This document shows, piece after piece, positions 51,978 through 60,362 of a DNA stretch of 64,000 nucleotides. Every line of letters starts with the position of its first letter. Within the stretch, counting starts at the first letter, position 1. This DNA is from CAZNLH01 sp964573995 (GTDB lineage Bacteria; Gemmatimonadota; CAZMKB01; CAZNLH01). The translations under genes and the position numbers were made by a program. Where the stretch lies: contig CAZNLH010000001.1 of NCBI GenBank assembly GCA_964573995.1, positions 195,922-259,921 on the forward strand, read 5' to 3'. A model generated the notes under the pieces. That model was given only the letters and a program-made list of their open reading frames with translations, made no database searches and had not been told where the DNA came from.

Positions 51978-52901
51978 TTACAGTTCCATCTTCTCGATGT
52001 TCGCCCTCACATGGGAAGCGGAAAGATTCAGGGCCTCCCGTTCCTCTTCGGTCAGCTCTATCTCGATAATCTCCCTGATCCCCCCCCGGCCGAGTTTGAC
52101 CGGCACACCGATGAAGACATCCTTCAATCCATATTCCCCTTGCAGGTAAGCGGAACAGGGAAGGATCATCCGCTTGTCGTGTGCGATGCTGCGGACCATC
52201 TGGCAGACTGCGGAAGAAGGAGCATAATAGGCACTTCCAGTCTTCAAGTATCCCACGATTTCTGCACCGCCCTTCCGGGTCCGCCGGACGAGTTCGTTGA
52301 TCTCCCCTTCATTCATAAAATGGCTCAATGGGATCCCCGCAACCGTCGAGTACCTCGGAAGTGGCACCATGGAATCTCCGTGCCCCCCAAGGACCATTGC
52401 CTGAATGTCTTCCACGGAGACATCCAGTTTCATCGCGATAAAGGACCTGAACCTGGCGGTATCCAGTATACCCGCCATGCCGATGACCCGCTCCGGAGGA
52501 AAGCCGGTGACCTTCATTGCCAGGTACGCCATTATATCCAGCGGATTCGATACCATTATGATAACGGCGTCCGGCGAACTCCCCTTTATCTCCTCGCTGA
52601 CCGCCTTTATGATGTTCATGTTCTTCATGAGGAGATCATCACGGCTCATCCCCGGTTTTCTTGCCAGCCCTGCCGTGATGACGATGAAATCGGAGCCTGC
52701 AGTGGGCTTGTAAGAGTTTACTCCCCTGATCGAGGTGTCGAATCGCCTTACTGGTGACGACTCCCACATGTCAAGGGCCTTTCCCTGTGGAATCCCTTCC
52801 AGTATGTCAAGGAGGTACACCTCCCGGAAGATATCCATTTCCGCCAGTTTATTCGCTGTCGTTGCCCCGACATTACCTGCGCCGACGACTGTTACCTTCA
52901 T
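51978..52901 (-). CDS. mdh: Malate dehydrogenase, LDH-like type
   Basis: The protein is 307 residues. The NAD loop VVGAGNVGATTA is at 5-16. Substrate-binding Arg lies in TAGLARKPGMSRDDLL near 76-91, which is the malate-type loop (Arg instead of the Gln of lactate dehydrogenase). NPLD is near 119 and the catalytic His in GGHGDSMVPL near 173. It oxidises malate to oxaloacetate. GGGGAGGAG precedes the ATG. It follows rpmA by about 100 bases; upstream is a TTGACA without a good -10. It ends at a strong terminator. Confidence 0.95.
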   Translation of the reverse strand: MKVTVVGAGNVGATTANKLAEMDIFREVYLLDILEGIPQGKALDMWESSPVRRFDTSIRGVNSYKPTAGSDFIVITAGLARKPGMSRDDLLMKNMNIIKAVSEEIKGSSPDAVIIMVSNPLDIMAYLAMKVTGFPPERVIGMAGILDTARFRSFIAMKLDVSVEDIQAMVLGGHGDSMVPLPRYSTVAGIPLSHFMNEGEINELVRRTRKGGAEIVGYLKTGSAYYAPSSAVCQMVRSIAHDKRMILPCSAYLQGEYGLKDVFIGVPVKLGRGGIREIIEIELTEEEREALNLSASHVRANIEKMEL

Positions 52902-53000
52902 GATCGATCTCCTCCCCTATCCTGTTGTGATGAAAAACATTGTGAATGCTCAAAATGTCAAGAAATGAAGGAATACAACGAGATAGAGGGGATATACACC

Positions 53001-53255
53001 TCAGTGGGGGTAAACGCTGACTCGTTTCTTGCTTCGACCCATCCGTTCAAACGTGACGATCCCATTCGCAACCGAGTAAATCGTATAATCAGAGCCCATT
53101 TTCACGTTGAGCCCAGGGTGAAACTTCGTACCGCGCTGCCTGATAAGGATGTTGCCCGCCACTACGCTCTCTCCGCCGAATTTCTTGATGCCCAGCCTCC
53201 GGCCGGCACTATCCCTGCCGTTCCTTGAACTTCCCATTCCCTTTTTATGCGCCAT
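53001..53255 (-). CDS. rpmA: Ribosomal protein L27
   Basis: The protein is 84 residues. MAHKKGMGSSRNGRDSAGRR opens it, followed by GIKKFGGE and IRQRGTKFHPG, all diagnostic of L27. The N-terminus reaches the peptidyl transferase centre. There is no cleavable N-terminal extension of the Firmicute type. It follows rplU by 32 bases. AGGTCAGG precedes the ATG. Confidence 0.98.
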   Translation of the reverse strand: MAHKKGMGSSRNGRDSAGRRLGIKKFGGESVVAGNILIRQRGTKFHPGLNVKMGSDYTIYSVANGIVTFERMGRSKKRVSVYPH

Positions 53256-53287
53256 TTTCCTGACCTCTTATTGAGTGAATGACAGGC

Positions 53288-53683
53288 CTATTCTTCAGCA
53301 GATGTCCCACTATCCGCCTCTTCTCCCTCATGCCCCAGCTGAGTTGTCACTTCCACTGGCTCTTCCTTTTCCCGTATTCCTATGCTCTTTATGTGTACCT
53401 CAGTATAGCCCTGCCTGTGTCCCTGTTTCTGCTGATACCCCTTCCTGCGCTTGTACTTGAATATCACCTGCTTGTCATCGCGACCGTGACCCAGTATTTC
53501 AGCCTTCGCGTAAGCACCCTTTATCGTAGGAGCGCCCGTGTACCGTTTATCACCCGTAGATAAAAGGAGGACTTCCCTGAAGGTGTACTCTTCACCAACC
53601 TTGCAGTGAAGTGTCGGCACCCTCAACTTCATATCTTCGGTGATCTTGAACTGTTTGCCACCCGTTCGAATTATTGCAAACAT
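53288..53683 (-). CDS. rplU: Ribosomal protein L21
   Basis: The protein is 131 residues. MFAIIRTGGKQFKI opens it; the conserved FKYKRRKGYQQKQGHRQGYTEVHI lies near 75-98. An acidic C-terminal extension of about 28 residues (Glu/Ser/Thr-rich) is beyond the usual L21 length. It is a 50S protein. It has its own promoter overlapping the rng stop codon. rplU-rpmA is the universal order. Confidence 0.97.
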   Translation of the reverse strand: MFAIIRTGGKQFKITEDMKLRVPTLHCKVGEEYTFREVLLLSTGDKRYTGAPTIKGAYAKAEILGHGRDDKQVIFKYKRRKGYQQKQGHRQGYTEVHIKSIGIREKEEPVEVTTQLGHEGEEADSGTSAEE

Positions 53684-53753
53684 GGCAATGATCCTGATTC
53701 AGACTTGAAACACGAGCACCCTTTAACGCCTATAAAGGGAATTCAGCCAAGGC

Positions 53754-53782
53754 AATATAAATATCTTAAGACATATTGTCAA
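53754..53782 (-). promoter_or_regulatory. Promoter of rplU-rpmA overlapping the rng stop codon
   Basis: TTGACA at 53782-53777, a 17-base spacer and TATATT at 53759-53754 on the minus strand. The TGA of rng forms part of the -35 hexamer. The predicted leader is about 65 bases. Confidence 0.75.
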
Positions 53783-55305
53783 GCGATAAATTTCTGAGAG
53801 AGTTCCTTCCGAGAGGGCAGGCTGAATATCTTGAAATCATCCACCTTCATCAGGGGATCGTCACGTATAGTAATATCGAGATCAAAACGCTTCTCCAATT
53901 CATTGAGACAGTCCTTTTCCTCTTCAAGGAGATGGAGCGCCATCGAGGGATGCATAGAGATCAACAACGCCTTCTCCTGGCCGATGGCGCCGACCCGCTG
54001 AATCGCCCTTTCCACGCGCCTCGACATCGTCTCCTTGGAGAGTATCCTGCCGTTGCCCATGCAAGTCGGACAGGGCTGTGATAGGTAGTATGAAAGGGCG
54101 GGTCTCGATCGCTGGCGCGTCATCTCGATCAGGCCGAGTCCGCTGACTTCGAATGCCTTCGTCCGAACCCGATCACGTCGGAGATGACTTCTCAATTGCT
54201 GCAAGACCCGCCGCTGGTTTTCCTCCGATTCCATGTCTATGAAATCGCATACGATTATACCCCCGATATTTCTCAACCTTAGTTGCCTTGATATCTCCTT
54301 CGCGGCATCGAGGTTGGTCTTCAATATCGTCTCCTCCGGGTCCTTTCCTCCCGTGTACTTTCCGGTGTTGACATCAATCGAGACCAGCGCCTCCGTCTCT
54401 TCAATGATGATGTAGCCGCCCGATTCGAGCCAGACTTTTCTATTTAAACTCCTTACCACCTCATCCTCGATCCCATACGCGTCGAACAGGGGGATCACAT
54501 CATCGTAGAGGCGCATTCTTCCAATCAGTTCGGGGGATACGGCCTTTAGATAGTCCTTGATCTCTCTGAATTCATCCTTGGAATCAATGACCAGGGAATC
54601 AAAATCGCTGGAAAAGACGTCCCGGATCAGGCCGGAGGTCAACTTTGCCTCCTGATGAACGAGGGCGGGAGCGGAGGCATTGGCGCTCCTCCTCCGTATC
54701 TTTTTCCAGATGTTGGACAGGGAACGGACCTCTCTTTCAAAGACCTTTTGAGAGACCTCCTTCCCAACCGTCCTTACGATGATGCCACCCTCCTTTGTCT
54801 TTATCTTGGAAATCATGCCCTTCAGCCTTTTCCTCTTTTCAAGGTCCTCGATCTTTCTCGAAACACCTATGTGGGAGACAAAAGGCATGTAGACGAGGTA
54901 ACGGCCTGGAAGCGAGATTTGGGTAGTCAGGCGGGGCCCCTTTGTGCCGATCGGCTCTTTCGTAATCTGGACCAGGATCTCCTGGCCCTTTTTCAATTGC
55001 TTTTCTATCGGCACGTAATGGCTTCCACGGCTCCTGGCGTGGCGATTCGATCTGCCTACATCATACTCCTCGGGAAATTCCGCAACCATGTCAGAGACAT
55101 GCAGGAAGCCGCTCTTATCGGTACCTATATCTACGAAGGCGGCCTGCATCCCCGGGAGGACGGCCGATACGAGTCCCTTGTAAATATCACCGAGGTGCTT
55201 TGCCTCACGTTCGCGATCGACATATATTTCCACCAGTTCTTCGTCCTCCAGGATCGCCAACCGGGTCTCCTTGGAGGTCTTGTTGATCAATATTTCCCTC
55301 TTCAT
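53779..55305 (-). CDS. rng: Ribonuclease G/E
   Basis: The protein is 508 residues from the ATG at 55305 (AGAAGG eight bases upstream); a GTG three codons earlier is less likely. The S1 domain (GDIYKGLVSAVLPGMQAAFVDIG near 39-61) has a charged insertion. The catalytic Asp residues lie in SIDVNTGKYTG near 310 and CDFIDMES near 350. The zinc-link CPTCMGNGR is near 415. It makes 5'-monophosphate-sensitive cuts in rRNA precursors and mRNA. Length fits RNase G rather than RNase E, which has a long scaffold tail. The rng-rplU-rpmA order is conserved in many bacteria. Confidence 0.95.
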   Translation of the reverse strand: MKREILINKTSKETRLAILEDEELVEIYVDREREAKHLGDIYKGLVSAVLPGMQAAFVDIGTDKSGFLHVSDMVAEFPEEYDVGRSNRHARSRGSHYVPIEKQLKKGQEILVQITKEPIGTKGPRLTTQISLPGRYLVYMPFVSHIGVSRKIEDLEKRKRLKGMISKIKTKEGGIIVRTVGKEVSQKVFEREVRSLSNIWKKIRRRSANASAPALVHQEAKLTSGLIRDVFSSDFDSLVIDSKDEFREIKDYLKAVSPELIGRMRLYDDVIPLFDAYGIEDEVVRSLNRKVWLESGGYIIIEETEALVSIDVNTGKYTGGKDPEETILKTNLDAAKEISRQLRLRNIGGIIVCDFIDMESEENQRRVLQQLRSHLRRDRVRTKAFEVSGLGLIEMTRQRSRPALSYYLSQPCPTCMGNGRILSKETMSRRVERAIQRVGAIGQEKALLISMHPSMALHLLEEEKDCLNELEKRFDLDITIRDDPLMKVDDFKIFSLPSRKELSQKFIA

Positions 55306-55468
55306 GGATAACACCTTCTCTTTGAATTATGTAAGACAATTCATCTGTATGGCCCTTCACTGACGTCAGAGTACTCACGTCATTATTGCGCATGGGTTCC
55401 CCTATTCCCAGGACGATACTTCCTCTCTCGAAATCGAGGTATTCAAGAATCTTCAGGCGCATCATGGC

Positions 55469-57625
55469 CTACTTCGTCATCACCATTTTTCTCGTGGACG
55501 ACCACGCCCCCGTATCCAGGCGATAGAGGTAAACGCCACTTGGAAGCGCCCGGCCCGAGTCGTCGCGTCCATCCCACGATACCCGGTAACTGCCACCTTC
55601 CAGCCCCTCCCTGAGCAGGGTCCTGACGAGCCTCCCCCGAACGTCGAAGATGAGCAGACTCACCGTGGTCCGGCCTCCCTGAACACTACCACCCCTCTCC
55701 GGCAGATCGAACGATATGACGGTCCGAGGATTGAACGGGTTGGGGACGTTCTGGTGCAGTACCACTGCCCGCGGCAGAGTGATTGGTGGTCTACCTCCCC
55801 ATATCCCGGTCGGCTTGATCGCGTAAAACCACTGTACATCGTCACTCTCACGGTAAAAGCCTTGAGTGTTGCCTGCATAAACCTTCCAGAAATAGGTCCC
55901 TTCCGCCAGGCTGTCGGTCAGGGTGTACGAGTTCTCATGGATGTCTTCTATCACCACCGGGTCGCTGAAGAGGGTGTCCGGTGATATAAGCAGTTTGTAC
56001 GAGACTCCCCTGCCTACAGGGTCGGAGGAGGCAGTCCACTGAAAGTCTATGCTGCCGGAGATCGCCGAGTCACCTGAAACCGGGTAATTCAGCGAGAAGG
56101 GTGAGGGCCTCTCCTCGACCCCCTGCCCATATATCGCCTGGAGGACGTCGATAAGCCCGGAACCGTAAGCGTTGTCGGGGTTCGAGGCCCGGGCTGCAGT
56201 AGACATCAACGCCTCCCTCACCTGCATCGGTCCCCAGTCGGGATGCGCCTCTATCACGAGCGCGGCCGAGCCGCCGACCAGCGGCGTAGAGAGCGATGTC
56301 CCGGCGTAGTACCTGTACCCGCCAGATGCACTCGCCGCGTATGTGTTCTCTCCCTGCGCCACGACCTCGGGCTTCAATCTCCCGTCGAACGTCGGGCCGC
56401 GCGAACTGAAGGAGGTGATGAGCCCGGTCGGGTACACGGCGCCGCACGCTATCATGCTGTCCGCGTCGGCGGGCGTCCAGAGGCTCCCATAACCGGGTCC
56501 CCAGTTCCCCATAGCGTTGCAGACCAGGATGCCCCGGCGGGAGGCGTCGTCTATAGCGACCGTGATGACCGCGGTGTTCCCGTCGAGGTCGCTGTACTGG
56601 TAGTCCTGGTACGGATCGTCGAAATCGAGATAGGCGAGAGAAGCGCTCGCCACGTCCGCGCCAAGGCTGTCGGCCCACTCGAGGGCCGCGACGTAGTTGT
56701 CTTCCTCTACGGGGGTCTCCGAGCGGATGTCTTCGGTCTTGGCAAGGAGGAACGAGGCATTGTAGGCGGGGCCTATCAGGTTTCCAGGCGAAAAACCGCC
56801 GAGCGCAGACCAGGTGGCGGTGCCGTGATCCTGCTGGTCGGGGACGTCCTCCGGCTCGTTCTGCGTCTCTCCATCGTTGAAGACGAAGTCCCACTCCGCG
56901 AGGACATCCCTGGTAGCGAGGGCCTCGTGGTCCTTGTAAAAACCGGTATCGAGCATTAGGACCCTTACTCCGTTCCCTGAGAACCCGGAGTCGTGGACGG
57001 CGGGGACATTTATCTGTTCGAGTTGCGGAAAAGAGGGGCCATAGTCCAGCCCACCAGTTGTCTCAGGCCCCCTCTCGCGCATGCCCTGTCTCTCGACGCG
57101 GCCCGGGGCAAGGGGTTCAATCCTGCCCAGGCGTGCAACCCGCTGGATACGTCGCACAAAGGGCAGCGCAGCTATCTTCCTGATTGTCTCCGGCGCTGCC
57201 TCCACGCTTATCGCATTCAGCCAGTCGGATCGGTGCCGCAGGGTGCAGCCCGTTGAAAGGACCTGGCTGATATAAGTCTCGCATACCGGCAGGTCGCCGG
57301 GAAGTACCGTCCGGCCTCCCAGGACCTTGGACCTCCGCCTCAATACTCTTGAAGAAAACCTACTCCTCCGCTCTCTCAGTGCCTCAGCGAGGCGTTCACG
57401 GTCTGTAAAGCCCTTGTCATGAAAGAAGACCCACACCGCTATCGAACCACCCTGAGGGAAGTGGTCGAGTTCCGACCGAAGGCCGCTCGCAATGACACCA
57501 CTGATCCCATTGTCTTTCACCTCGACCCCCCATAACCGGAAGAGCCCCGTACCACTCGAGAGAAACAGCCCCACCAGTATCGGTATGACCACCGAATACC
57601 TGCCGTTACAACGTCCCCTCATCAT
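55469..57625 (-). CDS. Secreted subtilisin-like (S8) serine protease with FlgD-like C-terminal module
   Basis: The protein is 718 residues from the ATG at 57625 (AAAGGGTGG upstream). A signal peptide covers about residues 1-30. A pro-region precedes the S8 domain: catalytic Asp in VLMLDTGFY near 222, His in QDHGTATWSALGG near 264, Asn in NAMGNWG, and Ser in GTSLSTPLVGG near 441. A fibronectin-like domain follows. The C-terminal FlgD-like module contains NVPNPFNPRT near 632, LLIFDVRGRLVRTL and GVYLYRLDTG. Such modules occur on secreted proteins of FCB-type phyla and may mediate surface retention or secretion. It probably degrades external protein. G+C is visibly high. It is preceded by tRNA-Gly. 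Confidence 0.93.
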   Translation of the reverse strand: MMRGRCNGRYSVVIPILVGLFLSSGTGLFRLWGVEVKDNGISGVIASGLRSELDHFPQGGSIAVWVFFHDKGFTDRERLAEALRERRSRFSSRVLRRRSKVLGGRTVLPGDLPVCETYISQVLSTGCTLRHRSDWLNAISVEAAPETIRKIAALPFVRRIQRVARLGRIEPLAPGRVERQGMRERGPETTGGLDYGPSFPQLEQINVPAVHDSGFSGNGVRVLMLDTGFYKDHEALATRDVLAEWDFVFNDGETQNEPEDVPDQQDHGTATWSALGGFSPGNLIGPAYNASFLLAKTEDIRSETPVEEDNYVAALEWADSLGADVASASLAYLDFDDPYQDYQYSDLDGNTAVITVAIDDASRRGILVCNAMGNWGPGYGSLWTPADADSMIACGAVYPTGLITSFSSRGPTFDGRLKPEVVAQGENTYAASASGGYRYYAGTSLSTPLVGGSAALVIEAHPDWGPMQVREALMSTAARASNPDNAYGSGLIDVLQAIYGQGVEERPSPFSLNYPVSGDSAISGSIDFQWTASSDPVGRGVSYKLLISPDTLFSDPVVIEDIHENSYTLTDSLAEGTYFWKVYAGNTQGFYRESDDVQWFYAIKPTGIWGGRPPITLPRAVVLHQNVPNPFNPRTVISFDLPERGGSVQGGRTTVSLLIFDVRGRLVRTLLREGLEGGSYRVSWDGRDDSGRALPSGVYLYRLDTGAWSSTRKMVMTK

Positions 57626-57809
57626 AGTCCACCCTTTCCTTGGATATCCCATACCTCGAATTCTCCTGCAATTTTCTTACCGGGTATTCCCTAATCCTCA
57701 GGCTAACACGGACATTCCAACAGGTTCAAAGACGGGCCTTACACCATTACGGCGGGTAACGATCCGCGCACGCAGCAAGACTACTGGAGAGTTCCATCAA
57801 AGAAATGAA

Positions 57810-57884
57810 TGGAGCGGGTGACCGGGGTCGAACCGGCGACGTCCAGCTTGGGAAGCTGACATTCTACCACTGAATTACACCCGC
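57810..57884 (-). tRNA. tRNA-Gly, anticodon CCC
   Basis: The minus strand folds into a 75-base cloverleaf. The acceptor stem is GCGGGTG/CACCCGC, the anticodon loop is TTCCCAA closed by a 5-bp stem, the T-loop is TTCGACC, the discriminator is T, and CCA is encoded. The anticodon CCC reads GGG. A consensus-like promoter lies 45 bases upstream. Confidence 0.96.
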
Positions 57885-57928
57885 TCTTCCACAATCGTCC
57901 GAATTCGGGCCCATTCTCGACACGTTGA

Positions 57929-57957
57929 AATTTAAAACGTCCTTGATTCAGTGTCAA
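57929..57957 (-). promoter_or_regulatory. Promoter of tRNA-Gly
   Basis: TTGACA at 57957-57952, a 17-base spacer and TAAATT at 57934-57929 on the minus strand. The predicted start is about 37 bases before the tRNA 5' end. Confidence 0.65.
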
Positions 57958-57978
57958 TACCAGTCCAAAGGCACCCGT

Positions 57979-59301
57979 TCATGGAAGGACCTGAAACCAA
58001 AATGTGCCGACAGAAGTCCTCCTCGTATCGAGATCGCTCACCACCGAAAAGAGGACATATCTGCCCGGTGGCGCCGCCGGTGGAACAGAATCAGTCCGTT
58101 CCACTCCGTGACCCTCTCCCGGTTGAAGAGAGAGGACATATGGGCCGAGTATGGGATTACCGCCATAAAGACCCCTGTCGGGGAGGACGAGTACAGACAC
58201 CGCGCTCACGGTATCCTCGCTGGCGCCACGTTGTGCAATGGCTACCGAATAGGTAATATCGTCCCCGGCATGGAAGAATCGCCTGTCCGGGTTCGACACG
58301 ACATCGATCCAAGGTTCCTCGCGAACTGCGATGGCGACAGGACCTGATCCAACCGTGTAAGTCATTATGGAATCGTCTGGAACATCGAAAACTTCAACCT
58401 CGTTCTCAGAAAATGATGTGGCATAGAAATGTCCTTCATTGTCGGCTGCGACATCTGTTGCCCCCACGCCAACAGTAATCGGATCATTTGAGCCATGAAT
58501 CAACACATCACCGATTGTGTTATACGCGTAAATCTCTCCGCTGCCGAACCAACCACCCGCCGCCATGTAAAGGAGTCCCAGCGAAGTCAGCGCTGCACGT
58601 CCGGGGGAGCCGCCCGTAGTCACGCTGTCCGTAACCTCGTCCGTCGCGGAGTCTATCTTGTATATCGTACCAAACCTGCTGAAATAGTCACCGGTGCATA
58701 CGACCTCTATCTCTCCCCTCGAGTCCATGACAAGGTCCTGGGGGTTCAAGCCGACAGGGACCGTGGCGACTATTGAATCTTCTCCAACGTCTATTACGGA
58801 GACGCTTCCGGGGTCGTATCCGCCCCCGTTCCATCCCGAATTGGCCACGTACAGCCTGCCATCGACGATTAGAACCCCCTCCGGGCCCGTCCCCACACCA
58901 AAGATATCGGTTATCGAGCCGCTGTATATATTTACTCTCGATACGGTGGCCGTCAGCCAGTTGCTTACGTACATCGTGCTGTCGTCAAGGAAGGCACCGG
59001 ACCAGGGGTTGTTCCCGGGACCGAGGTCTATCACGGAGGTGACCACGTCCTGTCCCAGGTCGATTACGTAGAGATCGCTCGACCCAGAGTTGACTACGTA
59101 TGCGCGGTCTCCCCGTATCAAGATGTCATTGGGTATTGAACCCAGCGTGGTAACATCTTCGTGGACGACACCGCCGGGCAGATCTATCTTCGACATGGTC
59201 TCAGAGGTCCCGTTGACCACGTAAACCGTCTTATTGAACTCCCCCATCGCCACGGAACACCAGGTTAGAATCAATGTTATTGCTACGATAACTCTCTTCA
59301 T
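57979..59301 (-). CDS. Secreted YncE/BtuG-like beta-propeller protein, second copy
   Basis: The protein is 440 residues from the ATG at 59301, chosen for AGGGAGGATTCC upstream. A signal peptide covers residues 1-20 (cleavage after VAMG) and no lipobox Cys is present. Repeated blades of the YVTN/YncE kind follow, each with a YVVN, YVSN or YVAN strand and a V-IDLG-type strand; about seven are visible between 25 and 330. A C-terminal domain of about 100 residues has a beta-sandwich look (ITYSVAIAQRG). It is paralogous to the neighbouring lipoprotein. Last in the riboswitch-led locus, it may bind cobalamin at the cell surface as BtuG does; this is inference. Confidence 0.8.
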   Translation of the reverse strand: MKRVIVAITLILTWCSVAMGEFNKTVYVVNGTSETMSKIDLPGGVVHEDVTTLGSIPNDILIRGDRAYVVNSGSSDLYVIDLGQDVVTSVIDLGPGNNPWSGAFLDDSTMYVSNWLTATVSRVNIYSGSITDIFGVGTGPEGVLIVDGRLYVANSGWNGGGYDPGSVSVIDVGEDSIVATVPVGLNPQDLVMDSRGEIEVVCTGDYFSRFGTIYKIDSATDEVTDSVTTGGSPGRAALTSLGLLYMAAGGWFGSGEIYAYNTIGDVLIHGSNDPITVGVGATDVAADNEGHFYATSFSENEVEVFDVPDDSIMTYTVGSGPVAIAVREEPWIDVVSNPDRRFFHAGDDITYSVAIAQRGASEDTVSAVSVLVLPDRGLYGGNPILGPYVLSLQPGEGHGVERTDSVPPAAPPGRYVLFSVVSDLDTRRTSVGTFWFQVLP

Positions 59302-59327
59302 GGAATCCTCCCTTCGAATCAAGTCTC

Positions 59328-60347
59328 TCAAGGTTCAACAATCTGCATCCTCAGGGGGCCGTCTCCCACGCCGTAGGTTGCCGTGATACGGCCGGCAGAT
59401 GGATCGAGTGACACCACCTGGTCTTTATCGAACTCGGTCAGGTAGAGGAGCCCGGTCACCGGATCAAACACGATATCCATGTATCCATCACCTGGATAAA
59501 GGGGAGAAGAAGCGTCGTGCCTAATATCCAGACCCTCTTCACCGTAAGTCATTACCCCACCCCAGTAGCCCGCCACATAGACAGTCCCGTCGCCTCCAAG
59601 GCACATTGCAGATGGGCTTCCGCCGAGGGAAAGCGTATCGAGCGGGACCATGCCGAAAGGATCGATGACATGGATCTCTCCACCGCCATTGCCCGAATAT
59701 GCCCCTGTACAAAGGACGTGCAGACGTCCCGAGCCGTCGACGATGATGTCCTGCGGGTTGGTGCCTACGTATGCGAAGCCCGTTTCGGTGCGGCTGACTC
59801 GATCGATCTTGTAGATCCTGCCCCGGCCGAATATACCGTATTGATAATTTGTATCCGTCACGTAAATATTATCCCCGTCGATCAGGAGGGCCTGCAGAGT
59901 CGCCCCGATTTGCAGGCGCTGGTATACCTCACCGCTTTCCAGGCCGATGAGCGTGAGTTCGCCCGTGAGGAAATTGGAGACCCACAGTTCAAATCCATCC
60001 ACCGCGCAGGCCCATGGGTTCTCTCCCACCCCGACGTCCATCGACCTCAAGACTTCACCTCCATCGACACTGATCTCCGTAACCTGGTTGTCACCAGACT
60101 CAACGATGTATAGTCCCCCTTCATCGGGGTCATACACGATATCGTTGGGCCACTTCCCCACCGTAACGAAGTCATTGTAGACCGTCCCGTCTTCCAGATC
60201 TATCGCGGACAGTGTCTCGGAAAGGCCGTTTACCACGTACAGGGTCCTGTGGGTCGGCCTGAACCCCCCTGGGCGGTCGGCCTGCGGATTCCGGTCGCAA
60301 GCCACCAGCATGGCAATCGCCAAGACCATTAAAGCATATCTTATCAC
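59328..60347 (-). CDS. BtuG-like beta-propeller lipoprotein
   Basis: The protein is 339 residues. The GTG start gives a signal peptide with lipobox LVAC (Cys17), so it is predicted to be a lipid-anchored, probably surface or outer-membrane protein. The mature part is a seven-bladed beta-propeller of the YncE/YVTN type: TLYVVNGLSETLSAIDL opens blade 1, and WVSNFLTGELTLIGL, IYVTDTNY and VYVAGYWGG recur. In Bacteroides, BtuG is a propeller lipoprotein that binds cobalamin with very high affinity and passes it to BtuB. The same domain, anchor and gene context are seen here. Orthology is not proven. It starts 15 bases after the upstream surface protein. Confidence 0.82.
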   Translation of the reverse strand: MIRYALMVLAIAMLVACDRNPQADRPGGFRPTHRTLYVVNGLSETLSAIDLEDGTVYNDFVTVGKWPNDIVYDPDEGGLYIVESGDNQVTEISVDGGEVLRSMDVGVGENPWACAVDGFELWVSNFLTGELTLIGLESGEVYQRLQIGATLQALLIDGDNIYVTDTNYQYGIFGRGRIYKIDRVSRTETGFAYVGTNPQDIIVDGSGRLHVLCTGAYSGNGGGEIHVIDPFGMVPLDTLSLGGSPSAMCLGGDGTVYVAGYWGGVMTYGEEGLDIRHDASSPLYPGDGYMDIVFDPVTGLLYLTEFDKDQVVSLDPSAGRITATYGVGDGPLRMQIVEP

Positions 60348-60362
60348 TTCACTGCCCTGTTC

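Noticed and set aside
55205..55465. 86-codon frame upstream of rng
   Set aside because: The second half is the rng start read in another frame, and the first half matches no family I know. The 55306-55468 interval is treated as non-coding.
56070..56894. 274-codon minus-strand frame inside the subtilisin gene
   Set aside because: Arg-rich alternative frame of a GC-rich gene; the subtilisin frame holds the full catalytic triad.
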